A stretch of 64,000 bases of DNA from Aphodosoma sp051870875 (GCA_051870875.1 JBJECG010000064.1:13883-77882); one strand, 5' to 3'. Shown: positions 45,759 through 55,567, counted from the first letter of the stretch. Notes: generated from the letters alone by a model not told the origin. Numbers and translations: made by a program.

Positions 45759-46619
45759 TTACAGGCAGCCGCTTTTGATCTTTTCTGCCATCTCCGGATG
45801 GTTCTTGATGTAGTCAATCGCAGTCTGATATCCGTATTGGTATATTTCCTGGTATTTGTCGAAACTGAATTCGTGGTATTCGCATAGAGCGTAGGAGTTG
45901 ATAATCCAGTCGCATGCCGCTATGCCTGGCAGGGCGTTGGCATGCTGCATCGCCCGTATCGAAATGATGGCCACATTTATAGCATTGCTTTTTATACTCT
46001 TTTCTGCTACCGGCAGCACATCTACACCTATCACATACCTGCAACCCTTTTCACGAAGACAGCGGGCCGGCAGATTGTCGAGTACTCCGCCGTCGACATA
46101 AGTGGTCTCTCCTATTCTTTTTGCTTCAAATACGCCTGGAATGGAGGCCGATGCCACGATGTACTCGCCCAGCATACCGCCGGTATCAATATATTCGGCC
46201 TGTATCAGATCGAGGTTGGTGACGCATGCCATAAACGGTGTATTCAGGCTGTCGAACGAATTGTGCGGTATCAGTTCTCTGAGAGTGTTGAGCAGGACAT
46301 TGTGGTTGCTCATGCCGAGATGTCTGAAACCGGACTGGAGGGTCATGAGATGGGTTATCCGGTAGAATTTCCTGTCGTGTACTATTTCCACTATCTTTTC
46401 GGGGGCGTATCCGGCAGCATATATGCCGCCTATTATCGCGCCCATACTGGTGCCTGCAATGCAGTCGGGATAGATGCCGTTTTCGTTAAGAGCCTGCAGC
46501 ACTCCTATATGCGCAAAGCCCAATGCGCCGCCGCCACTCAAGGCTATGCCTACCAGCGGCTGCGGTGAAAGTCGTGTCGTTACCAAGCTCATAATTATCA
46601 GGAACTGGAGTTTTTTCAT
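45759..46619 (-). CDS. Patatin-like phospholipase
   Basis: A 286-residue protein with a signal-like N-terminus (KKLQFLIIMSLVTTRLS) and a patatin domain: oxyanion motif SGGGALGFAHIG, nucleophile Ser in GTSMG, and DGG (YVDGGVLDN) with the catalytic Asp. Patatins hydrolyse acyl ester bonds of phospholipids. The short form without a C-terminal barrel would be periplasmic. ATG 46619 is 8 bases after the amylase gene, so the two share a transcript. The functional link, if any, is unclear. Confidence 0.92.
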   Translation of the reverse strand: MKKLQFLIIMSLVTTRLSPQPLVGIALSGGGALGFAHIGVLQALNENGIYPDCIAGTSMGAIIGGIYAAGYAPEKIVEIVHDRKFYRITHLMTLQSGFRHLGMSNHNVLLNTLRELIPHNSFDSLNTPFMACVTNLDLIQAEYIDTGGMLGEYIVASASIPGVFEAKRIGETTYVDGGVLDNLPARCLREKGCRYVIGVDVLPVAEKSIKSNAINVAIISIRAMQHANALPGIAACDWIINSYALCEYHEFSFDKYQEIYQYGYQTAIDYIKNHPEMAEKIKSGCL

Positions 46620-46627
46620 GATTGGTG

Positions 46628-48325
46628 TCAATGTGCTTGCAGCGTGAAACTGAGGCATACCACATCGTTGGCCGGGATGCTCACTACGGTGCGTTGTGCC
46701 GGTTCAAAACTTATTGTCAGCCTGTTGTTTGTCATCAATTCTACGGCTGCAACGCTTTGTGCCGGTGCCAGTCCCATTGTCTCAAACAGATGCCCGGCCA
46801 CTACAATGCCCGTCTCTAACGTCTGCTGTGCAAAGTTGGCCGCCACCAGCAGCACCTCATTGCCTGTGTAGCGTACAAAAGTGTATATGTCGTCAGGATT
46901 CAACTGAGGGTTGCGCATGTTCAGCCACATGAGGTCGTAGAACTGACCATCTGCAACTACAGGTTGACGGGCTATGTTCAGCAACCTGTAGTATTTGTCG
47001 TAAATGGCCGCTTCAAATTCATTAAGCTGGTTGTTGCCGTCAAGCGTCTGTTGCAGACGGCACAGTTTGTCCACGCGCCAGTAGTCGAATATGGTAGTGC
47101 GCCCGTCCCTGCCGCTGAATCCTTCTGCATCGTCGGCATGTTCGCCCACTTCCTGTCCGGCATAAATCATCATTGCTCCAGTTGACATCAATGCCGATAT
47201 GGCTGCGGCGGCAAATCCGCGTCTTACAAGGCCGTTCACGTCCTGTTGCCCGGTAATGTCAGATGCAATGCGTATCTCATCGTGGTTTTCTATGAATGAA
47301 AGCATCCTGTGCCGAATACCATCGACAGCCTGCCAGGCGTAGGTGACAGATGAGGCCGGACCGCCATGACGGACTATCGACACCAACGTATCGTAAAGTC
47401 CTACTTTGTCGTAGAGATAGTCAAATCCCCCATGATCCATATAACTTCGGTAGAGTTGCGGATTGTATACTTCGGCTATGAAGATAACGTTGGGGTTCAA
47501 TGCCCTGATGCGGCTGATGGCCCAATGCCAGAACTCTACAGGCACCATTTCCGCCATGTCGCAACGGAAACCGTCGACATCGTGTGAAATCCAGAACTCC
47601 AGAATTGCAATCATTTTATGCCATGTATCGGGTATTGGGTCGAAGTGCCGTACTTTGCCGCCGCAATAGTCCACACCGTAGTTGAGCTTTACTGTCTCGT
47701 ACCAGTCGTTGCGCGAAGGGTGTGCCGTAAAACAGTCATTGCCTGTGACACGAGCCGGATATTCGACATAACCCATGCGGTCGAATTCGGGGCTGAATGA
47801 TTCGCCGACACAATAATAGAAATTGTTGGACACGGCGAAGTGCCAGTCTGTGCGGTCGTCGGCTCCCAGATCGCGCACCCCCTGCGGTGCCGATACCGAA
47901 TGGTAGTTTCGGGCCACATGATTCGGTACAAAATCCATTATCACCTTCAGTCCGGCCTCATGCGTGCGTCTTATCAAATCTACAAACTCCTCAAATCTCT
48001 GTCCGGTATTGTCAGCCAGGTCGGGGGCGACATTATAGTAGTCGCGTATGGCATACGGCGATCCGGCCTTACCCTTCACTATGGCAGGGTGGTTGGCCGG
48101 TCTGTCTATGGCTGAATAGTCGGTTTGCGTGGCATGGTCTATCACTCCTGTGTACCAAATATGGGTGTACCCTGCCAAACGTAAATTGTTTAACACCGTG
48201 GAAGTGAAGTTGCTGAATTTGCCTACTCCGTTTTGTTCGATTGTTCCGTAAGGTTGTTGGTTGCCGGATGATGTCCGGTTGTTTCCAAATAGTCGTGGTA
48301 ATACCTGATATATTATTGGTTTCAT
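46628..48325 (-). CDS. GH13 alpha-amylase family glycosidase
   Basis: A 565-residue TIM-barrel glycosidase. The four GH13 regions are present: DFVPNH (131-136), GFRCDMAEM with the nucleophile Asp256, EVYN with acid/base Glu285, and ENHDE with the stabilising Asp349. There is no signal peptide, so it probably acts on maltodextrin or glycogen-derived oligosaccharides in the cytoplasm, with SusG-type outer-membrane degradation elsewhere. The C-terminal 120 residues form the usual beta domain. Patatin follows in the same transcript. Confidence 0.92.
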   Translation of the reverse strand: MKPIIYQVLPRLFGNNRTSSGNQQPYGTIEQNGVGKFSNFTSTVLNNLRLAGYTHIWYTGVIDHATQTDYSAIDRPANHPAIVKGKAGSPYAIRDYYNVAPDLADNTGQRFEEFVDLIRRTHEAGLKVIMDFVPNHVARNYHSVSAPQGVRDLGADDRTDWHFAVSNNFYYCVGESFSPEFDRMGYVEYPARVTGNDCFTAHPSRNDWYETVKLNYGVDYCGGKVRHFDPIPDTWHKMIAILEFWISHDVDGFRCDMAEMVPVEFWHWAISRIRALNPNVIFIAEVYNPQLYRSYMDHGGFDYLYDKVGLYDTLVSIVRHGGPASSVTYAWQAVDGIRHRMLSFIENHDEIRIASDITGQQDVNGLVRRGFAAAAISALMSTGAMMIYAGQEVGEHADDAEGFSGRDGRTTIFDYWRVDKLCRLQQTLDGNNQLNEFEAAIYDKYYRLLNIARQPVVADGQFYDLMWLNMRNPQLNPDDIYTFVRYTGNEVLLVAANFAQQTLETGIVVAGHLFETMGLAPAQSVAAVELMTNNRLTISFEPAQRTVVSIPANDVVCLSFTLQAH

Positions 48326-48374
48326 TACAACTGTCGTGTAAGTGGTGGTTAAAGTGAATCCGGTTCGTTCGGAA

Positions 48375-48413
48375 AGTGACCGCTGAAGAGAGAATCACTT
48401 TTCAACGGTCATT
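48375..48413 (-). terminator. Possible terminator after hydG
   Basis: An imperfect stem, AGTGACCGCTGAA against TTCAACGGTCATT, lies between the hydG stop and the amylase start on the same strand. Confidence 0.45.
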
Positions 48414-48424
48414 TGACTCTCTTG

Positions 48425-49840
48425 TTAGAAACGGAAGTCACGTTCTCCCTCAGCTATGCGGCGGATGTTTTCTACTGCGCGGTTGCGGATGGCTGGATTG
48501 GTCACATGATTCATTTCTGCAGCAATCACACGGTCTATCTTTTCGCGGACAGCAGGCGAAGCGTAATCCTCGGCGTACTCTTTAAGTGTCATCAAAGCAT
48601 TGGGCTGGCAGCAGTTGGCTATCTGACCGGTCTTGACGAGCGACATGAAACGGTCGCCGGTACGCCCCATACGGTAACAGGCTGTGCAGAAACTCGGTAC
48701 ATAGCCCAAATCGAGGAGCCATCCTACCACTTCATCCAGTGTACGGCGGTCTGATACATCGAATTGCGAAGTTTCGTCGTGGCGTTCCTCTTCTGTATAG
48801 CCGCCTACCGATGTCCGCGAACCACCGCTTATCTGGCTGATACCCAGTTCCAGAACTTTGGCTCGGGTAGCGGCGCTTTCGCGGGTCGACACGATCATGC
48901 CTGTGTAAGGCACGGCTATGCGGAGTACGGCCACAATGCGCTCGAATATCTCATCGGAAATCACGTTCTTGAAGTCGGCAGTGTCTATGTCATCGGCAGG
49001 ACATATACGTGGTACGCTTATAGTGTGCGGTCCGCAACCGAATTTGGCTTCCAGGTGTTCGGCATGCATCAGAAGTCCCGCAAAGTCGTAGCGGTACGTC
49101 TCCAGTCCGTAGAGGACGCCTATACCGACATCGTCGATGCCGGCTTCCATCGCACGGTCCATCGCCTCTGTATGGTAAGCGTAGTTCGATTTCGGACCGG
49201 TCGGGTGCAACGCTTCGTAGTTCCCTTTGTTGTAAGTCTCCTGAAAAAGGATGTAAGTGCCGATGCCGGCCTCTTTCAGTTTGCGGTAATTCTCAACGGT
49301 GGTGGCTGCTATGTTGACATTCACGCGGCGGATGGCACCGTTTTTATGCTTTATGCTGTATATGGTCTTGATACTTTCGAGTATATATTCTATCGGGTTG
49401 AGTGTAGGGTGCTCGCCGGCTTCCAAAGCCAGACGTTTGTGACCCATATCCTGAAGTGCGACCACTTCGGCCTTTATCTCTTCCTGAGTAAGTTTCTTGC
49501 GGGGAATGGTGCGGTTCTTTGCATGGTAAGGGCAATATACACATCCGTTTATGCAGTAGTTCGACAGATAGAGCGGGGCGAACATCACGATGCGGTTTCC
49601 GTAGAAACGCTGCTTGATGCGCCGTGCCAGATCGAACATGCGGTTCTGGAGTTCCTTGTCTTCGCAAGCCAGAAGCAGGGAGGCTTCGCGGTGCGACAAG
49701 CCTTTGCAGTCTTCGGCTCTTTCGATGAGGCTCTCCACAAGAGCCTTGTTATCCTTGTTTTCGTCCACCCATTGCAAGGTGTCGAGTATCTCTTGATGGT
49801 TGATGAATTCTTCGGCAACCGATGAAAGTTTGTTGTACAT
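48425..49840 (-). CDS. hydG: [FeFe]-hydrogenase H-cluster radical SAM maturase HydG
   Basis: A 471-residue radical SAM enzyme. The SAM cluster motif is CINGCVYC (Cys96, 100, 103). The C-terminal second cluster site is CTAC plus a Cys about 20 residues later (ANCCQPNALMTLKEY), which distinguishes HydG from the thiamine enzyme ThiH. HydG cleaves tyrosine and supplies Fe(CO)2CN units for the H-cluster. It lies 22 bases after hydE. HydF and a hydrogenase gene are not in the window, so they must be elsewhere if the pathway is complete. Confidence 0.94.
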   Translation of the reverse strand: MYNKLSSVAEEFINHQEILDTLQWVDENKDNKALVESLIERAEDCKGLSHREASLLLACEDKELQNRMFDLARRIKQRFYGNRIVMFAPLYLSNYCINGCVYCPYHAKNRTIPRKKLTQEEIKAEVVALQDMGHKRLALEAGEHPTLNPIEYILESIKTIYSIKHKNGAIRRVNVNIAATTVENYRKLKEAGIGTYILFQETYNKGNYEALHPTGPKSNYAYHTEAMDRAMEAGIDDVGIGVLYGLETYRYDFAGLLMHAEHLEAKFGCGPHTISVPRICPADDIDTADFKNVISDEIFERIVAVLRIAVPYTGMIVSTRESAATRAKVLELGISQISGGSRTSVGGYTEEERHDETSQFDVSDRRTLDEVVGWLLDLGYVPSFCTACYRMGRTGDRFMSLVKTGQIANCCQPNALMTLKEYAEDYASPAVREKIDRVIAAEMNHVTNPAIRNRAVENIRRIAEGERDFRF

Positions 49841-49862
49841 AAATGTTGGTATATAAAAGGTT

Positions 49863-50879
49863 TCAATCCAATATGTATCCGTACCCGGCTAACTCTTCCG
49901 CCAACATCTTCCGGCTTTCGGCAGCCTCTAAATCGGTACATATCTTGTTGTCATACAGCGAATAATCCTTGCGGAAACGCAATGGTGAGAGGTTGGGCAT
50001 CACTACGTTGGCACCGGCGTTTATACCCAGCAGACGGCCGTCGGAAGCCAATGTGCCGAGCGATGTGGTGGCGGGAATGTTGGCGGTCGGGTGCATGAGA
50101 CGCAGTATGGAGATAAGGCGCAATGTAAGCCCGACACTGCCGTTCGGTTCGTTGGCAAAGGGAGTGTCATGATGGCTGACAAACGGTCCTATGCCTATCA
50201 TATCCGGTTTCAGTGCCTCGATGAAACGCAAATCGGCCACGAGGTCTGCTGTGGTTTGGAACGGCGACCCTATCATCATACCTGTACCTGTCTCATAACC
50301 TATTCGTTTCAACGCTTTCAGGCAGTCTGCACGGTGTTGCCAGCTCATGGTGTCGGGATGGAGGCGGGCATAGTGGGCGGGATTGGCAGTTTCGTGGCGG
50401 AGAAGATAGCGGTCGGCTCCGGCATCGAACCATCGGCGGTAGTCCTCCTCTGGACGTTCGCCGAGCGAAAGGGTTATGGCTGCTGACGGATGTGCGGCGC
50501 GGATGTCCGATACCGCTTTTTCCACCCATCCGGTGGTGTGGCGCGGGTCTTCGCCTCCCTGCAATACAAACGTTTTGAAGCCAAGCCGTGCGCCTTCATT
50601 GCAGCATTCCAGTATTTCGTCATGGGTAAGGCGGTAGCGTCGGGCCTTTGTATTGCCGGCACGGATGCCGCAGTAGAGACAATTGTTTCTGCAGTAGCTG
50701 CTTATTTCTATAAGGCCGCGGGTTTTCACCACACGTCCGTGGTAGCGGTCTGTCACACTGCGTGCAGTTGCAGCAAGCTCATCTGCCATGGTGTGGTTGG
50801 ATGTGGTCAGCAGTGTAGCCAGCCCGGCATCATCGAGCGTATGTTCTTTGGCAAGGCGGTATATATCGGGGTGTTTCAT
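49863..50879 (-). CDS. hydE: [FeFe]-hydrogenase H-cluster radical SAM maturase HydE
   Basis: A 338-residue radical SAM protein with CRNNCLYC (Cys63, 67, 70), the BioB-like TIM barrel with LQGGEDPRHT and the TGTGMMIGSPFQT stretch, and GIGPFVSHHDTPF, typical for HydE. It acts in assembling the dithiomethylamine-bridged diiron centre. The closest alternative is PylB, but the hydG neighbour settles the call. The start overlaps the stop of the glycosyltransferase gene by four bases (ATGA). Confidence 0.94.
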   Translation of the reverse strand: MKHPDIYRLAKEHTLDDAGLATLLTTSNHTMADELAATARSVTDRYHGRVVKTRGLIEISSYCRNNCLYCGIRAGNTKARRYRLTHDEILECCNEGARLGFKTFVLQGGEDPRHTTGWVEKAVSDIRAAHPSAAITLSLGERPEEDYRRWFDAGADRYLLRHETANPAHYARLHPDTMSWQHRADCLKALKRIGYETGTGMMIGSPFQTTADLVADLRFIEALKPDMIGIGPFVSHHDTPFANEPNGSVGLTLRLISILRLMHPTANIPATTSLGTLASDGRLLGINAGANVVMPNLSPLRFRKDYSLYDNKICTDLEAAESRKMLAEELAGYGYILD

Positions 50880-52033
50880 GGTCGGTTATGTTTGCTGACG
50901 GCATTGATGGCTTGGATATAGGTGTCTGTGTATATTTTGCCTACGCTGTCGAAACTGAACATATGGGTGTCTTTGCGTATCGTCTCGCGGTCATATTCCG
51001 CCACATTGTCAATCATTTTGTCCATTGCGGCTGCAAGAGCTTCCGTATCTCTGCAATCAACAAGTATGCCACGACTTTCTGTCACCAATTGCATGGCATT
51101 GCCGGCTTTCGATGAGATGACGGGCAATCCGCAGGCCAACGACTCTGCAAGTACCACAGGAGCGTTTTCATAGTTTGAGAAAAACAGGAAACAGTCACTC
51201 TTGTCCATCCACTGTTTTACCGCTTCGGGCGGTTGTTCTCCTACGAATTTTATGAAACGGTCATCTGTCAGCCCGTAGTTCTCAGCATGGGTTTTTGCCA
51301 TCTGCCAGTCAGGTCCGTTGCCGACCATTATCACTTCAAAGTCATTCCGTCGCTTGCTCAATAGGTTTATGGCGTCAATCATTCCTACATTGTTTTTGGC
51401 CCGGTCTACAAAACAGCTGACATGTAGGAACCTGAATCTTGGATGCCGGTTGGCAGCCTTTGGCTTTTCATAAAAGAAGTCATCCACCACATTGTTGACT
51501 ACAAAAAAGTTGCCGTTGTGCAGACCATGTTTTTTCATAGCTTCCATCAGTCTGACTGATACCGGCATTACAGCAGAGGCATTGCCGGCGATCCATCGTC
51601 CTGAGATGACATTGGCCCCTTTGAAACCGCTGTTTTCCGGCAGATAACCCGACCAATGTTCAGTGATGACAAACGGTATCCGGTACCGCCGTTTCAGATA
51701 TACGGCCAGCCATCCCAATTTTGAAATCACATTCAGGTGTACCGCGTCAGGCATTATGCCACGCCGTCTGCGCCACTCGTTCCATACAATGTGCAGATTC
51801 CGGATATTACCGGACATTGATGTCGGACGGGTGTAGTAAACCAGTTCGCGTACACTGTCAGTCACGGTGTCTGTAAACTCGTTTTCAGTCACTTCTTCTC
51901 TGGCACATATATATATCACATCCACTATATTCCCTTTCTGGCGCGCTACAGCCCGGGCATGTTTGCGCACAAACAGCCCGTCCATCGCATCAAAACGGTG
52001 CGGATACCAGGTGGCGAGGAAAAGAATGTTCAT
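50876..52033 (-). CDS. GT4-family glycosyltransferase
   Basis: A 385-residue GT-B glycosyltransferase from ATG 52033, chosen because it begins the conserved NILFLATWYPHRFDAMDGLFVRKHA; upstream frame runs over the promoter. The C-terminal donor domain has VSCFVDRAKNN, MVGNGPD, FVGEQPPEAV and the EX7E motif around PVVLAESLACGLPVISS. It probably adds a sugar to surface polysaccharide. It shares a transcript and a four-base overlap with hydE, a function with no known link. Confidence 0.9.
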   Translation of the reverse strand: MNILFLATWYPHRFDAMDGLFVRKHARAVARQKGNIVDVIYICAREEVTENEFTDTVTDSVRELVYYTRPTSMSGNIRNLHIVWNEWRRRRGIMPDAVHLNVISKLGWLAVYLKRRYRIPFVITEHWSGYLPENSGFKGANVISGRWIAGNASAVMPVSVRLMEAMKKHGLHNGNFFVVNNVVDDFFYEKPKAANRHPRFRFLHVSCFVDRAKNNVGMIDAINLLSKRRNDFEVIMVGNGPDWQMAKTHAENYGLTDDRFIKFVGEQPPEAVKQWMDKSDCFLFFSNYENAPVVLAESLACGLPVISSKAGNAMQLVTESRGILVDCRDTEALAAAMDKMIDNVAEYDRETIRKDTHMFSFDSVGKIYTDTYIQAINAVSKHNRP

Positions 52034-52098
52034 AATCAAGCGGTCTTTCGTACCAAGTCGCGGATAGACTTGCTTGTTTGTGCTTTTTTGTCTATTTG

Positions 52099-52106
52099 CA
52101 AAAGTA
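52099..52106 (-). promoter_or_regulatory. -7 promoter box of the glycosyltransferase-hydEG operon
   Basis: CAAAAGTA on the plus strand reads TACTTTTG on the minus strand, 66 bases before the start. Confidence 0.55.
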
Positions 52107-52171
52107 CGAATTTTTTCGTACACGGCAGTGCTGTATCGTGTAAATAACACGGCCGTTGTTGTGTTTGTTGT

Positions 52172-52201
52172 TTTGGGTATCATTTTTTATTTGTAAATTT
52201 G
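52172..52201 (+). promoter_or_regulatory. Promoter of the transglutaminase lipoprotein
   Basis: TTTG at 52172-52175, an 18-base spacer and TAAATTTG at 52194-52201. Confidence 0.65.
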
Positions 52202-52269
52202 CAGGATTTGGTAGATGGTATACAGAGGTTGTGCCTATTATCCGGATCATGAACAATCTGTAATTTAAT

Positions 52270-54951
52270 ATGACAATGGGGAATTTTTTATTTAAGATCT
52301 TTTTTGCGGCAGCTGTCATGTCGCTGGCTTCGTGTGGCGGCGAACATCTGATTTCCGATGCCGCAGAACGTCAAAACCTCGAATCTGATTATGCAGTTCG
52401 CAAGGCTGGTTTGCAGCCGGGTGTATTGCCTGATATGGACAAACTTGACATGTCGGTTGCCGAGCGCGAGGCCATGATGTTTCTGTATGCTTATATGCCT
52501 ATGAGCGATGTGGTTGACTATACTCCGCAGTTCTTCCTTAAAAATATACGTACTTCGTTCGAAGCCCGCGGGGCAATGCCATGGGGAGCATCGGTGCCGG
52601 AACGCGAATTCCGCCATTTCGTTCTCCCGGTAAGGGTAAACAACGAAGACATCGACTCTGCCCGTTGGATTTTTTACGAAGAACTCCGTCCGCGCGTCGG
52701 GCATCTGTCTATGCGAGATGCCGTACTTGAAGTCAACCACTGGTGTCACGAAAAAGTAGTCTACACCCCGTCTGACCCGCGTACCAGCTCTCCGCTTGCC
52801 ACCATGCGCACGGCATACGGTCGCTGCGGAGAGGAGTCAACATTCACTGTGGCCGCCCTCCGTTCTGTCGGCATACCTGCACGTCAGGTATATACCCCAC
52901 GCTGGGCGCATACCGACAACAACCACGCTTGGGTCGAAGCTTGGGTCGATGGCGAGTGGATGTTTCTCGGCGCCTGTGAACCTGAACCGGTACTCAATCT
53001 CGGATGGTTCAATGTCCCAGCCTCCCGCAGTATGCTCATGCACACCAAAGTATTCGGCCGTTACATGGGACCTGAAGAGATTATGCGGCGCACGCCCCTT
53101 TTCACCGAAATCAACATCATAGACAACTATGCCCCTTCATCGCGCATCGATGTCGAAGTGCAGAATCCTGACGGAACACCTGCATCTGGAGCCAAAGTGC
53201 AGTTCCGTCTCTACAACTATGCCGAATATTACACCATTGCAACGAAACAAGCCGATGCCGGAGGGCGTACATTCCTTTCTGCCGGTCACGGAGACTTGGT
53301 GGTATGGGCCTCTGCCGGTGGCCGCTACGGTTTTCGGAAAGTCTCTTTCGGCAGCGACAACGCTGTGACAATTACCCTCAACCACACCATCGCCGATGAT
53401 TATGCTTTGGAGTTTGACCTTATACCTCCGGACGAAGGGGCCGATATACCCCTTGTCACCGATTGCCAACGTGCTGAAAACAACCTCCGGCTGGCTGTCG
53501 AGGACTCTATCCGTACCGCCTATACCGCCACTTTCTACACCGATGAAAAGGCCCGTCTCTTTGCTGCTCGGTATGGTTACGATGGCGAATACGCCTCACT
53601 GGTGGCCGAATACCTCGTCGCCTCACGTGGCAACCATCCCACCCTCACCTCATTCCTTGTCGAGATGGCCGATGCCAACCGCCGCGACATAGCCGTCGCC
53701 CTGCTTGGTTCTCTTTTGCAGAAAGACCTGCGCGACATAACAATCGAAGTGCTGCACGACAATATCCAGCCTGTCCCAGAAGGTTATGCTGCTGACATAT
53801 ATACCGACTACGTGCGTTGCCCCCGTGTCGAATTTGAACTCCTTACCCCATACAAAGCCTTTTTTGCCCGACACATAGATGCCGACAGTGCTGCTGCTTA
53901 CCGCTCCAATGCTCAACGACTTGTCGCATTCGTCAAATCATCGGTCCGTGTAGAGCTCGAATGCAATCTCGGCGGCGCACCCATTTCGCCTGCCGGAGTA
54001 TGGAGGGCCGGGGTGGCAGACCCTCGCAGCCGCGACATATACTTCGTCTCTTTGGCACGTTCACTTGACATCCCTGCACGAATTGATCCGGTCACCGGCA
54101 AAGTGCAGCTTATGGACGGCGGCACACCTCGTGATGTCGACTTTGAAGTTACCTGCCAAACATCATCGCCTACAGGCACACTTCGTGCCGATTATACGCC
54201 CACTCCACTTCTCGATGACCCGAAATACTACAACCATTTCACCATATCTCGCATCATGCCTGACGGCACACTTTCACTTCTCGCTTACGACGAAGGCGAA
54301 AGCGGAATGGAACAAGGTACATCGTGGAGCAATCTCTTGCGTCAGGGTACACCGCTCGATACAGGTCACTATCTGCTCGTTACCGGCAACCGCCTTGCCA
54401 ACGGAGGCGTCCTTTCCACGGCACGCGCATTTACAATCCGTCAGGGCGAAACTTCCGAAGTAGACCTTGTAATCCGTCACAGCGAATCAGATGTGGAGGT
54501 CATCGGTGAGTTTGACTCAGAATCTCGGTATATGCCGACAGATGCTGGCGGATCCCGCTCGGTATTGGCAACCACCGGACGCGGATATTTTGTGGTCGCC
54601 ATATTGGGCGTAAACCAGGAACCGACAAACCACGCCCTGCGTGATATAGCTGCCGTAGCTCCGGAATTTGAAGCATGGGGACGGCAGATGCTGCTGCTCT
54701 TCCAGTCCGAGGATGATTTCAGAAAATACAATGCCGGTGAATTTGGCGCACCTCTTCCGTCAAATATCACATACGGTATTGACATCGACCACAGCATCGA
54801 ACGGAATATAACCGCAGCAATGAAACTCCGCCGGCACAACAACCTGCCTGTATTCATCATAGCCGACACATTCAACCGCATCGTATTCTGCTCGCAAGGC
54901 TACACTATCAATCTTGGAGAACAGATGATGAACACCATCCGACGGCTTTGA
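52270..54951 (+). CDS. Large transglutaminase-like lipoprotein
   Basis: An 893-residue lipoprotein (lipobox SLASC, Cys22). A transglutaminase-like cysteine protease core lies at about 150-260: Cys186 in GRCGEEST, His219 in NNHAWVEAW and an acidic residue in the VDGEW region give the Cys-His-Asp triad. After it come a beta-sandwich/Ig-like module (DVEVQNPDGTPASGAKVQFRL), a helical stretch, a second weaker transglutaminase-like half around SLARSLDIPARIDPVTGKVQLMD, more beta modules and a C-terminal thioredoxin-like part. Family members in Bacteroidales are uncharacterised; a peptidase or amidase role at the cell surface is a fair guess. It has its own promoter. ATG at 52276 is an alternative start. 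Confidence 0.85.
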   Translation: MTMGNFLFKIFFAAAVMSLASCGGEHLISDAAERQNLESDYAVRKAGLQPGVLPDMDKLDMSVAEREAMMFLYAYMPMSDVVDYTPQFFLKNIRTSFEARGAMPWGASVPEREFRHFVLPVRVNNEDIDSARWIFYEELRPRVGHLSMRDAVLEVNHWCHEKVVYTPSDPRTSSPLATMRTAYGRCGEESTFTVAALRSVGIPARQVYTPRWAHTDNNHAWVEAWVDGEWMFLGACEPEPVLNLGWFNVPASRSMLMHTKVFGRYMGPEEIMRRTPLFTEINIIDNYAPSSRIDVEVQNPDGTPASGAKVQFRLYNYAEYYTIATKQADAGGRTFLSAGHGDLVVWASAGGRYGFRKVSFGSDNAVTITLNHTIADDYALEFDLIPPDEGADIPLVTDCQRAENNLRLAVEDSIRTAYTATFYTDEKARLFAARYGYDGEYASLVAEYLVASRGNHPTLTSFLVEMADANRRDIAVALLGSLLQKDLRDITIEVLHDNIQPVPEGYAADIYTDYVRCPRVEFELLTPYKAFFARHIDADSAAAYRSNAQRLVAFVKSSVRVELECNLGGAPISPAGVWRAGVADPRSRDIYFVSLARSLDIPARIDPVTGKVQLMDGGTPRDVDFEVTCQTSSPTGTLRADYTPTPLLDDPKYYNHFTISRIMPDGTLSLLAYDEGESGMEQGTSWSNLLRQGTPLDTGHYLLVTGNRLANGGVLSTARAFTIRQGETSEVDLVIRHSESDVEVIGEFDSESRYMPTDAGGSRSVLATTGRGYFVVAILGVNQEPTNHALRDIAAVAPEFEAWGRQMLLLFQSEDDFRKYNAGEFGAPLPSNITYGIDIDHSIERNITAAMKLRRHNNLPVFIIADTFNRIVFCSQGYTINLGEQMMNTIRRL

Positions 54952-55028
54952 CAGCATTGCACGACGGCAATGTCCTCACATTTGCTCGTCGTATTGGGCA
55001 AGTATCCCTTTCGTAAGGACATTGGTTT

Positions 55029-55544
55029 ATGGACAAATTGACCGAAGAACAGCGGCACCGCTGCATGGCCTCTATCAGAAGCAAAAACACCAAACCGGAA
55101 ATATTGGTGCGCAAATACCTATTCAGCCGGGGATTCCGTTACAGGCTCAACTATCCGCGGTTACCGGGGCATCCAGACATAGTATTGAAAAAATACCGTA
55201 CCGTGATTTTCGTTAACGGCTGTTTTTGGCATGGACATGAAGGATGTCCGCATTTTGCCATCCCAAAGACAAATACGGAGTTCTGGAAATCGAAGATAGA
55301 ACGTAATAGAACCCGCGATATGGCCGAACGGCAGGAAATTTCGGCTCTGGGGTGGCATTGCATCGTTGTTTGGGAATGTCAGTTGAAACCAAAAGTCCGC
55401 CGCCAGACCCTTGAATATTTGGAATATGCCCTCTGTCATCTTTACATGAAAGACCATACCTGCCGGTACGGAATGCAGGAACCACGTTCGAATATCGCGG
55501 CTGAAAGCTTCGCCCGGTACAAACAAACGCAAGAACATGAATGA
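55029..55544 (+). CDS. vsr: Very short patch repair-type endonuclease
   Basis: A 171-residue protein opening MDKLTEEQRHRCMASIRSKNTKPE, then LPGHPDIVL (catalytic Asp), TVIFVNGCFWHGHEGC with zinc ligands, and NRTRD and WECQL. This is the full Vsr signature. Vsr nicks next to T:G mismatches made by deamination of 5-methylcytosine. No cytosine methyltransferase lies within the window on either side, so the partner is remote or lost. It is followed 23 bases later by aroQ, perhaps by read-through. Confidence 0.93.
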   Translation: MDKLTEEQRHRCMASIRSKNTKPEILVRKYLFSRGFRYRLNYPRLPGHPDIVLKKYRTVIFVNGCFWHGHEGCPHFAIPKTNTEFWKSKIERNRTRDMAERQEISALGWHCIVVWECQLKPKVRRQTLEYLEYALCHLYMKDHTCRYGMQEPRSNIAAESFARYKQTQEHE

Positions 55545-55567
55545 CAAACGTCCCGATTCTCTGACTT

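Noticed and set aside
48764..49825. 353-codon plus-strand frame opposite hydG
   Set aside because: The hydG motifs on the minus strand are decisive.
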